Assembly: GCA_023229505.1 (NCBI GenBank) | Contig: JALNZD010000074.1 | Location: forward strand, 1 to 9,247 | Direction: 5' to 3' | DNA: 9,247 nucleotides | Source of the DNA: Bacteroidales bacterium | Lineage (GTDB): Bacteria > Bacteroidota > Bacteroidia > Bacteroidales > JAGOPY01 | Shown here: in pieces, positions 1-6,591 of the stretch | Layout of the letters: every line of letters starts with the position of its first letter | How positions within the stretch are numbered: the first letter of the stretch is position 1 | Program-made: the position numbers and the translations under genes | Notes under the pieces: model-generated | Told to the model about the DNA's origin: nothing | The model's database searches: none | Seen by the model: only the letters and a program-made list of their open reading frames with translations

Positions 1-295
<295 letters not shown>

Positions 296-324
296 TTGAC
301 TAAATGATAAAAATTTTATATACT
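296..324 (+). promoter_or_regulatory. Strong sigma70-type promoter for the eight-gene operon
   Basis: The -35 element is TTGACT (296-301), the spacer is 17 bp, and the -10 element is TATACT (319-324) inside an AT-rich tract. The expected start point is near 331, leaving a leader of about 54 nt before the first gene at 385. It is the best promoter match upstream of the block. The half-site cluster just downstream overlaps the expected transcription start. Confidence 0.72.
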
Positions 325-332
325 AACTTGCA

Positions 333-378
333 GATAGTTAAAACTTTGTATACCTACTAACTATCATAGTAAAACTAT
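333..378. promoter_or_regulatory. Cluster of ACTAT/ATAGT half-sites, candidate operator
   Basis: An 8-bp inverted pair is present, GATAGTTA (333-340) and TAACTATC (358-365). It is followed by two overlapping palindromes: ACTAT-C-ATAGT (360-370) and ATAGT-AAA-ACTAT (366-378). Half-sites therefore begin at 334, 360, 366 and 374. A GTATAC palindrome sits between them (348-353). The cluster lies between the expected transcription start and the first start codon, where a repressor would block transcription. The XRE-type protein encoded immediately downstream is the obvious candidate binder, making autoregulation likely but inferred. Confidence 0.55.
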
Positions 379-384
379 ACGAAT

Positions 385-594
385 ATGTCAAACGAAAAAT
401 CCACCATTGGGGACAACATAAAGAAATACCGAAACAAGCTCGGTATTTCTCAAGATGTCTTATCAAAAAAGGCAAATTTGGCTTTTCATACGATTGCTAA
501 AATTGAGGCGGGATCAACTCCCAACCCCACCATTAATACTGTCAAAAAAATTGCGGACGCCCTTGGCGTTTCGCTTGATGTTTTAATGAAATAA
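385..594 (+). CDS. XRE/Cro-type helix-turn-helix regulator
   Basis: A 69-residue protein that is almost entirely one HTH_3 (XRE/Cro/C1) DNA-binding domain. The five-helix pattern is clear: IGDNIKKYRNKLGISQ (8-23), a second helix at about 22-30, a recognition helix around 33-42 ending IEAG, then PTINTVKKIADALGVS with a terminal LDVLM. No ligand-binding or protease domain is attached, so it probably acts as a simple dimeric repressor or activator. It is the first gene after the promoter, and the ACTAT/ATAGT cluster lies just ahead of it, which suggests it controls the operon. No Shine-Dalgarno precedes ATG 385. The next gene starts 4 nt after its stop. A type II antitoxin is an alternative by size, but no small toxin gene is adjacent. 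Confidence 0.9.
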   Translation: MSNEKSTIGDNIKKYRNKLGISQDVLSKKANLAFHTIAKIEAGSTPNPTINTVKKIADALGVSLDVLMK

Positions 595-598
595 AAAT

Positions 599-1120
599 AT
601 GAGTAATTTAATTACAAATCCAATCGTCATAGCAATCTTCAGCGCAGGAATACTTTTAGTCCTTGCTTTTTTATACTTACTTTCCCGCAAGGGTGTTCGC
701 CAACCGGACGTACCCGATAAATTTGAAGAGTTATATAAGAAAATCAGCGAGGAGATAAAATATGCCGTGGCTCCCAAGTCCATAAACCTCTCTGTCAGCG
801 TCACCGAGCTCGTCGAGTTGGCGACAGAAGTGTGGCGCATCGAACAGCGGTTGGCGAAGGTTGCCGATACTCTGCCAGAGAACCAAAGGAAAGGGTTGGA
901 AAATTCCGTGCATAAGTTCAAGCGGTACATCTCGAACTACGACATCGAAATCGTTGACTATACCAATCAGAAATTTAACGACGGCCTGAATCTCGACGTG
1001 CTCTCGGTTGAAAAAGACCCGAACGTGACGACGCCCACCGTAAAAGAAACGGTCGAACCCACGATCTTGGTTAAGGGGCAGGTCGTTAAAAAGGCCAAGA
1101 TCATATTACTAAGCAACTAG
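599..1120 (+). CDS. Membrane-anchored GrpE-like nucleotide exchange factor (putative)
   Basis: 173 residues. Residues 8-28 form one hydrophobic membrane segment followed at once by SRKGVR, so the rest should face the cytoplasm. Residues 40-115 are helical. The last ~60 residues resemble the beta domain at the end of GrpE: IEIVD (116-120), a KFNDG turn, then TVKETVEP, ILVKGQVV and KKAKIIL. This follows the GrpE order of an I-x-I strand, an F-D turn, a valine-rich strand, a G-turn and a final A-x-V-x-V strand. The long dimer-forming coiled coil of GrpE is shortened and replaced by the membrane anchor. The next gene encodes an Hsp70, which supports an exchange-factor role. The similarity is remote and was judged by eye. 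Otherwise it is a hypothetical membrane protein. The stop is TAG, and 13 nt separate it from the Hsp70 start. Confidence 0.6.
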   Translation: MSNLITNPIVIAIFSAGILLVLAFLYLLSRKGVRQPDVPDKFEELYKKISEEIKYAVAPKSINLSVSVTELVELATEVWRIEQRLAKVADTLPENQRKGLENSVHKFKRYISNYDIEIVDYTNQKFNDGLNLDVLSVEKDPNVTTPTVKETVEPTILVKGQVVKKAKIILLSN

Positions 1121-1133
1121 GAATAATAATTTT

Positions 1134-3647
1134 ATGAGCAATCATAACATACAAATCGGCATCGACCTGGGAACAACGAATTCCGAAGTTGCCGCAAACA
1201 ACAAAGGCCACGTAGAAGTGGTAAAAAACATTTTTAATGACGAATACACGCCATCGGTTTTCGGCGTCGATAAATCGAAAAATAAGGTAGTGGGCAAACG
1301 AGCATATGAACGCCTCTACAAAGACGCATCGGAAGATGAATTTTCAAACAACAAAGCGGAAGTAAAACGCCTAATGGGTACAGCAGACAAAGTCCACTTC
1401 GACCGGCTCGGCGAGGATATGTCGCCAGAAGAAATCTCCGGCGAAATATTAAAAAGTCTCAAAGAGGATGTCCTCCGGAAGTATCCCGGTACACCGACTA
1501 CCAGCGTGGTCATTACGATACCGGCATACTTCTCAACCCTGCAAGCAGAAGCGACCAAACGTGCAGGCAATGTCGCAGGCTTCAAGCATGTCGTTTTGAT
1601 ACAGGAGCCAATCGCCGCCGCGATCGCCTACGGCTTTATGAACGCCAAAAACGAGAACTGGCTCGTCTATGACTTGGGAGGTGGCACGTTCGACGTGGCG
1701 TTAATTTCATCTAAAGACGGGGAGCTCTCCGTGCTTGGACATAATGGTGATAACTTCCTTGGAGGAAAAGACTTCGATTGGGCGGTCGTGGATAAGGTGA
1801 TAGTCCCAGCGATACTTGAAAAATTCGACATCGAAGACTTTACACGTGGCAGTAAAAAATACCGCAGTATATTCGCCAAGCTGAAATACTACGCAGAGAC
1901 GGCAAAGATCGCACTCTCCCAATCAGGCGAGACGTCCATCGAGGTTGAGAAGATCGGCGATGATGACAACGGCAAAGAAATATACCTCACGATACCTTTC
2001 GCTCGCAAAGACTTCGAGAAGCTGATCAAGCCATTCGTCGATAAGACCATTGAGCTGAGTAAGGAGACGATCAAAGAGGCAGGTGTTAAGCAGTCATCCA
2101 TCTCAAGAGTAGTTCTTGTTGGTGGACCGACAATGATCCCGTACATAAAAGACCGGCTGGAAAAAGACCTCAAAATAGAGGTTGATACCTCTTCCGATCC
2201 GTTGACGGTCGTCGCACGTGGCGCATGCATTTACGCTGTAAGCCAGAAGATTCCAAAAGAATTCCTCGAATCGAAAAAGTCGACTGATTCCTCGATCAAA
2301 ACTTTGCGCCTCAATTACGAATCGCTTACGTCCGAGACGGAGGAAACCCTGACCGGCGTTGTGGAAGAACTTAAAGACGCAGAGGAGGATTACTTCATAC
2401 AGGTACAAAGCGAGGGCGGACTCTTTAGTGGAAAGAAAATAAAACTCAAAAACGGTAAGTTTATCGAAACGGTAAACCTCGAGAAAAATAAAACGACTCT
2501 CTTTTGGATTTACCTATTCGATGCGGAAGGAAATCCGATCAAGACCGAGCCCGAAGCGTTTTCTATAACGCACGGACTTTCCGTATCCGGAGCACCAATA
2601 CCTCACTCCATTGGAGTCGGGGTTGTGAAGCGTGGCTTTAGTGGTGCGAGTTTCGCCATGTCCGAAGAGTTCGAAGTAATTTTTGAGAAAAATAGCATCC
2701 TCCCTCTCAAAGCAACACGTACTTATAAAACACTCAAACCGCTCGCCAAAGGCGACAAAGAGAATGCACTCCCGATTAAAATCCGCGAGGGTGAATCAAC
2801 TGTACCGGATCAGAACCAATTCATTTGTGATCTTAAGGTGACAGGAGAAAAGCTCCCCTATGATCTCCCTGAAGGGACAGAGATCGCGCTTACCATCGAA
2901 GTGAACGAATCACGAGAAGTTAAGGTTGAGGCGTTCATTTTATCTATTGATCTTACGTTCAGTGCGCGTGCCACAATCTACGCCGAAAACTTGAGTGTCG
3001 AGGAAATGGAGGCACAGTTGAAAGAACAAGGCGATCGAGCAAAGAAAGTCGAACAGTCCTGCACTCCAGAAGAAAAAGGCAAACTACAGAATCTCGTTCA
3101 ATCACTCGAGACTAGCTTGGCGACCGCCAAAGTCGACGAAGACGAGAAGCGAAAAGCAGACAAGCAACTTAAGGACTTGAAGATACGACTCGACGGCCTC
3201 GAGAAGATGAAAGAGCTCCCCCAGCTCAAAGCCGAATACGATGAAAAAGTGAAAAGTCTGGAGGAGATCATCAATGAGTATGGTGATCAGACGGAAAAGA
3301 ACATGTACCTAGACCAGCTACGTGTAATCAAGGAGGAAGGTGATCTGGCCGTAGAGAAGCAAGACAAAGTTATGCTTAGCCGATCACTTGAGCAATTGCA
3401 AGAACTCAGTCACAAAGTGCTTTTCTCAAATCCGACCTCGTGGGTGTACATGTTCAACAAAATAAAAGAAACGAGCCATGCTTGGACTAGCCCGAAAGAG
3501 GCCGAGTATTACATGAACAAAGGTCAGCGTGCTCTAGAGCTCGGCGATGCTGAAGAACTCAAAAGGTCGGTTCATAATCTAATGCTCCTCCTCCCTCCGA
3601 GCGAGCAGAAAATGATACAGGGCAATATGTCCGGCATCACCAAATAA
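1134..3647 (+). CDS. Divergent Hsp70 (DnaK-family) chaperone with inserted beta region and long helical tail
   Basis: 837 residues, against about 600-640 for DnaK. The ATPase domain (1-375) looks functional: phosphate-1 loop GIDLGTTNSEVA (9-20), K78 in VKRLMG (equivalent to the catalytic Lys of DnaK), PAYF..LQAEATKRAG, EPIAAAIAYG, phosphate-2 motif DLGGGTFD (180-187), LGGKDFD, and adenosine motif VVLVGGPT (326-333). The acidic/hydrophobic DVLLLD-type linker is missing. About 100 residues (roughly 385-480) of beta-rich sequence intervene before a region resembling the substrate-binding beta domain (about 480-600), with SIGVGVV (492-498), a polar NSILP segment and IKIREGES (548-555). Residues 614-837 are charged and helical, much longer than the usual lid, and lack an EEVD-like end. 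It is predicted soluble. It lies between GrpE-like and J-like genes, giving a full chaperone trio. The housekeeping DnaK is presumably elsewhere. Confidence 0.9.
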   Translation: MSNHNIQIGIDLGTTNSEVAANNKGHVEVVKNIFNDEYTPSVFGVDKSKNKVVGKRAYERLYKDASEDEFSNNKAEVKRLMGTADKVHFDRLGEDMSPEEISGEILKSLKEDVLRKYPGTPTTSVVITIPAYFSTLQAEATKRAGNVAGFKHVVLIQEPIAAAIAYGFMNAKNENWLVYDLGGGTFDVALISSKDGELSVLGHNGDNFLGGKDFDWAVVDKVIVPAILEKFDIEDFTRGSKKYRSIFAKLKYYAETAKIALSQSGETSIEVEKIGDDDNGKEIYLTIPFARKDFEKLIKPFVDKTIELSKETIKEAGVKQSSISRVVLVGGPTMIPYIKDRLEKDLKIEVDTSSDPLTVVARGACIYAVSQKIPKEFLESKKSTDSSIKTLRLNYESLTSETEETLTGVVEELKDAEEDYFIQVQSEGGLFSGKKIKLKNGKFIETVNLEKNKTTLFWIYLFDAEGNPIKTEPEAFSITHGLSVSGAPIPHSIGVGVVKRGFSGASFAMSEEFEVIFEKNSILPLKATRTYKTLKPLAKGDKENALPIKIREGESTVPDQNQFICDLKVTGEKLPYDLPEGTEIALTIEVNESREVKVEAFILSIDLTFSARATIYAENLSVEEMEAQLKEQGDRAKKVEQSCTPEEKGKLQNLVQSLETSLATAKVDEDEKRKADKQLKDLKIRLDGLEKMKELPQLKAEYDEKVKSLEEIINEYGDQTEKNMYLDQLRVIKEEGDLAVEKQDKVMLSRSLEQLQELSHKVLFSNPTSWVYMFNKIKETSHAWTSPKEAEYYMNKGQRALELGDAEELKRSVHNLMLLLPPSEQKMIQGNMSGITK

Positions 3648-3651
3648 TTTT

Positions 3652-5247
3652 ATGTCAAATCTACTAAAAAATAACGCATATCACATCCTCGGACTCGACA
3701 CCTCGGCCGCCCAGCGAGATATTCAAAAACGTGCGAAAGAGATTGTTAAAGTCCTCCAGATCGATGACGTGCCGGAATACGATCTAGACCTTGGCATATT
3801 CGATAACTTCCGAACGGAGGATGCGGTCAAAGATGCTATCCAAAAACTAACCTCGCCCAAAAAGCAGATCAAAGACTACTTCTTTTGGTTTCATATTTCT
3901 GATGAGGTGGACGAACAAGCCGTAGGCATTCTCCGCAAAAAAGACCCGGAGGGATCTATACGGGTTTGGGAGCACAACGCAGAGGGTGATTCGACAAAGG
4001 CGATGTTCTACAAAAAGAACCTTGCGCTTCTGTACTGCATTCTGCTTTTCAAAGAAGACAACAAGCGATACCTCAAAGAGTCGCTTCAAATCTGGCACGA
4101 GCTTATCAACTCGTCGAAATTCTGGACTGCTTTCACAAAAGTATATAAACACAACGATGAGCTCGACACCGATCAAGAGATTCTATCAGATTTCCATAAA
4201 CATGCCGCCTCCTTCCTTTCCGATCTATATACGGAGATCAGTCATGCACGCGGAGACGATAGCTACGTGGCGGAGTTCACCAAAGTATTTAACCTTCGCG
4301 GAGAAAAGACGGAGAAATTGGTAATGGCACCTATATTCCATGAGATTACTGATGCCGTCGAGAAGCTTGAGGCAATGAAAGTGTCTGAGGATGGGGAATT
4401 AGACAAAGAGGAAGCAACTCAGATAAAACAGCATGTTACTAAGATTCAGGATTGTTGCAATAAACTGATCGATCTCGGCTTGTATGACGATAGCCAATCA
4501 AAGACGATACGTGATCGCGCCGCTACTGCTATTCGATCCATTGTCCTCGACATTCACAATAATCTGGACGATATGTCGAAGGCGGAGCAACTCTTAAAGA
4601 TTGCCATGCAATTTGTGGGTACGTCCGGAATGGAAAACAAATTAAAGCAAGACCTCGATCAGTTTGAAAAGAATAAAAAGTTCTTGAATGCAACAGCTCC
4701 CATCATGGCACTCATGAACGAGAAAAAGTTCGCCGAAGCAATAGCTCTTATAGATCACAAAAAGGCAGAGAGCAAAGACCTTGAATTCAATGTTGCGATG
4801 GACAACAAGAAGAAAGAGGCCGTGACAATGTACGCAGTAGTCGAGTTCATCGACGCAAAAAAACTGTTTGAAGCCGAGAAGTACGATGAGGCATCGCCTC
4901 GCCTCCAAAAGTCGGCCTCGATCGTGTACGACAATATCGAGATATTCGATGTGGACAAGAGCGTGATTGATTCTTGGCTCGAACTAATAAAGAACAACGT
5001 GAAAATTCTCACTTCAGAAAACGCGAGCGAAGTCGATGAGGTGCAAAATAAGATGTTGAAGAAAATTGACGAAGCGTTTGATGAACGGTGGGAACAGATG
5101 GCAATCAAAACCCTCCTCAATTCTTACTATTACGTCGGGCTTGGTGAGGTAATTAAAAAGAAAAAATCGTCGAATGTCGCATCGACGATCATACAGTGGG
5201 CTGTGACCATCGGCATTATATGGTTAATCGGCGCAATATTTGGATAA
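3652..5247 (+). CDS. Tail-anchored J-domain-like co-chaperone lacking HPD (putative)
   Basis: 531 residues. The N-terminus NAYHILGLD, followed by the helical DIQKRAKEIVKVLQ (residues 8-36), resembles helices I and II of a J domain. A helical AIQKLTSPKKQIKDYFFWF segment (62-80) resembles helix IV, as in J-like proteins that end the domain with an FFWF-type motif. The HPD tripeptide needed for Hsp70 ATPase stimulation is absent; the loop reads IDDVPEYD. The middle (about 120-480) is helical and TPR-like in places, for example NEKKFAEAIALID and KLFEAEKYDEA. The C-terminus has a KKKKSS patch followed by a hydrophobic stretch at about 509-529 and nothing after it, so it is a classic tail anchor with a cytoplasmic body. 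It starts 4 nt after the Hsp70 stop, which suggests it is that chaperone's partner. The J-domain assignment is remote; the tail anchor is clear. Confidence 0.7.
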   Translation: MSNLLKNNAYHILGLDTSAAQRDIQKRAKEIVKVLQIDDVPEYDLDLGIFDNFRTEDAVKDAIQKLTSPKKQIKDYFFWFHISDEVDEQAVGILRKKDPEGSIRVWEHNAEGDSTKAMFYKKNLALLYCILLFKEDNKRYLKESLQIWHELINSSKFWTAFTKVYKHNDELDTDQEILSDFHKHAASFLSDLYTEISHARGDDSYVAEFTKVFNLRGEKTEKLVMAPIFHEITDAVEKLEAMKVSEDGELDKEEATQIKQHVTKIQDCCNKLIDLGLYDDSQSKTIRDRAATAIRSIVLDIHNNLDDMSKAEQLLKIAMQFVGTSGMENKLKQDLDQFEKNKKFLNATAPIMALMNEKKFAEAIALIDHKKAESKDLEFNVAMDNKKKEAVTMYAVVEFIDAKKLFEAEKYDEASPRLQKSASIVYDNIEIFDVDKSVIDSWLELIKNNVKILTSENASEVDEVQNKMLKKIDEAFDERWEQMAIKTLLNSYYYVGLGEVIKKKKSSNVASTIIQWAVTIGIIWLIGAIFG

Positions 5248-5251
5248 ATTT

Positions 5252-5962
5252 ATGAACGAAAAAAAATCATTAAACTTTGACTTCTTGGATGACAGCCCTA
5301 AAAAGGCCGAGGATACTGTTATCGAACACCCTCAACCAGAAGTATCAGCGCAGCCTGTTTCAAAAGGAGAAAACGATGTCGGGTTCTTTCAATATTTCAA
5401 AGAATGTTATACAGATTTCAGTAAATTCAGTGAAAAGTATCTGACAAGAAAAAGCCCTCGATACTTTTTCATAGCGATATTAATTTATGGTATGGGGAGC
5501 GCGGCAGATCGATTGATAGGATCAATTGGAGATTATTCGAGTTGGGGAGAGGTCTGGGCCATAACAGCAATTGGCGGGCTCATCGGGGGATTCATTTCGT
5601 ATTATATTGCCGGAACGATTTATCACTGGCGAGTTAAGTGGTCAAAAGGCCGTGATGATGAAAACACCTCAAAACATATCTGGCTCTTTTCAGGCCTACC
5701 TATCGCAGCAACAAGCCTGCTCTCACTTATTTTCAACCAAATGGCATACGGCAGCGATTACTTCAACGGAGAAAGCACGGCTGTCGATGTTATCATCCTT
5801 CTCGTTTCTATAGCCGCAATTATTTACTCCATAAATATCAGCTATAAAGCTGTCCGGCATGTGCAAAAGGTCGAAAGAGGTAGAGCGATCTGGTGGTTTA
5901 TTGTTGCGCCGGCAATATTTTATATAATAGTTTTTGGTACAGGATTCGCTTCCGGCTTATAA
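5252..5962 (+). CDS. Polytopic membrane protein, Yip1-domain-like (putative)
   Basis: 236 residues from ATG 5252. A TTG 12 nt upstream is in frame, but it overlaps the previous gene. The ATG keeps the TAA-4 nt-ATG spacing of its neighbours. Residues 1-45 are polar and disordered, with the motif LNFDFLDDSP (7-16). Four or five hydrophobic segments follow, at about 70-86, 102-125, 143-164, 178-198 and 213-233. Glycine-rich GGLIGGFISYYIAG leads into WRVKW and a charged loop, and then a segment ending in GLP. That order is reminiscent of Yip1-type membrane domains, by impression only. I know of no enzymatic motif here. It lies between the tail-anchored J-like gene and another membrane protein whose N-terminus carries a similar motif, so both may be clients or anchors of the same machine. 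Confidence 0.75.
   Translation: MNEKKSLNFDFLDDSPKKAEDTVIEHPQPEVSAQPVSKGENDVGFFQYFKECYTDFSKFSEKYLTRKSPRYFFIAILIYGMGSAADRLIGSIGDYSSWGEVWAITAIGGLIGGFISYYIAGTIYHWRVKWSKGRDDENTSKHIWLFSGLPIAATSLLSLIFNQMAYGSDYFNGESTAVDVIILLVSIAAIIYSINISYKAVRHVQKVERGRAIWWFIVAPAIFYIIVFGTGFASGL
5901..5928 (+). promoter_or_regulatory. Possible internal promoter ahead of the last three operon genes
   Basis: TTGTTG (5901-5906), a 16-bp spacer and a perfect TATAAT (5923-5928) lie inside the end of the preceding membrane-protein gene, about 39 nt before ATG 5967. The region encodes a hydrophobic helix, so AT-rich matches could arise by chance. If real, it would let the coiled-coil protein, AAA+ ATPase and small membrane protein be expressed apart from the chaperone trio. 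Confidence 0.3.
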
Positions 5963-5966
5963 TTTT

Positions 5967-6587
5967 ATGGACAAGAAAGACAAAATTAATTTTGATTTAG
6001 ACTTTTTAGAGAAAGACGCTCCAGAAGCGAATTCTAACAAGCCTGTCCATCAAAAGAAAACTGAAGAAACGAAAAGCGACTCATCTAAGCCATCCAAGCC
6101 CATGTCAGATGGAGCAAAGAAATGGTTAGCCGGAATCGCCATAGTTGGTGCAATCGCATTGTTCGGGGCTTTTAGCGACGACTCAAGTCCAACAAACCCC
6201 ACGAGTAATTCGACAGTCACCGCGACCCAGTATGACGACGGACTAATCCAGACCGGACAGTACCGATGCTCTCAATATCATCACAACATGGCGGGAGAGC
6301 TCGAGCCGTCCGTCTCAGAAGGTACATCTTTGGATTCGAAGACTGCCCAGTTAGCCTCTGAGAGTGACAGGATGGATTCAGAGAAATACCAGCTCGAAAA
6401 CGAGTATGTCGATGAATACGATCAATGGAGTATAGATCAGCACAATGAGAGCATCGATGACTATAATTCTCGACTACAATCATATCGATATAGAGTACAG
6501 TCTCATGAGGCAGCTATTGATAGCTATAACGCTCAGGTCGAAACCTATAACAATTATCTTGTAGCGAATTGCACTCGCGCATATTAA
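5967..6587 (+). CDS. Single-pass membrane protein with extracytoplasmic Tyr/His-heptad coiled coil
   Basis: 206 residues from ATG 5967. An upstream in-frame start at 5934 overlaps the previous gene and is unlikely. The cytoplasmic N-terminus (1-50) is polar and begins INFDLDFLEKDAP (7-19), matching its upstream neighbour. One membrane helix spans about 52-69 after a KK pair, which predicts an outside C-terminus. The outer part has two cysteines, C101 and C202, that could form a disulfide. Residues 156-198 form a heptad pattern with Tyr or His at one core position (H159, Y166, Y173, H180, Y187, Y194) and Ile/Leu/Val at the other (I156, I163, L170, V177, I184, V191, L198). I do not recognise a named family. 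It could be a surface-facing sensor, an assembly scaffold or a substrate of the cytoplasmic machinery. Confidence 0.82.
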   Translation: MDKKDKINFDLDFLEKDAPEANSNKPVHQKKTEETKSDSSKPSKPMSDGAKKWLAGIAIVGAIALFGAFSDDSSPTNPTSNSTVTATQYDDGLIQTGQYRCSQYHHNMAGELEPSVSEGTSLDSKTAQLASESDRMDSEKYQLENEYVDEYDQWSIDQHNESIDDYNSRLQSYRYRVQSHEAAIDSYNAQVETYNNYLVANCTRAY

Positions 6588-6591
6588 TACT

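Noticed and set aside
385..1120. Toxin-antitoxin pair (small XRE protein plus next gene)
   Set aside because: The second gene encodes a membrane-anchored GrpE-like protein of 173 residues, not a recognisable toxin. The pair continues into a chaperone operon.
5240..5251. TTG start giving four further residues for the Yip1-like protein
   Set aside because: It would overlap the preceding stop codon, and ATG 5252 fits the TAA-4 nt-ATG pattern of the block.
5934..5966. Earlier start for the coiled-coil membrane protein
   Set aside because: It lies within the previous gene. ATG 5967 keeps the junction pattern and gives the NFD-FL N-terminus.
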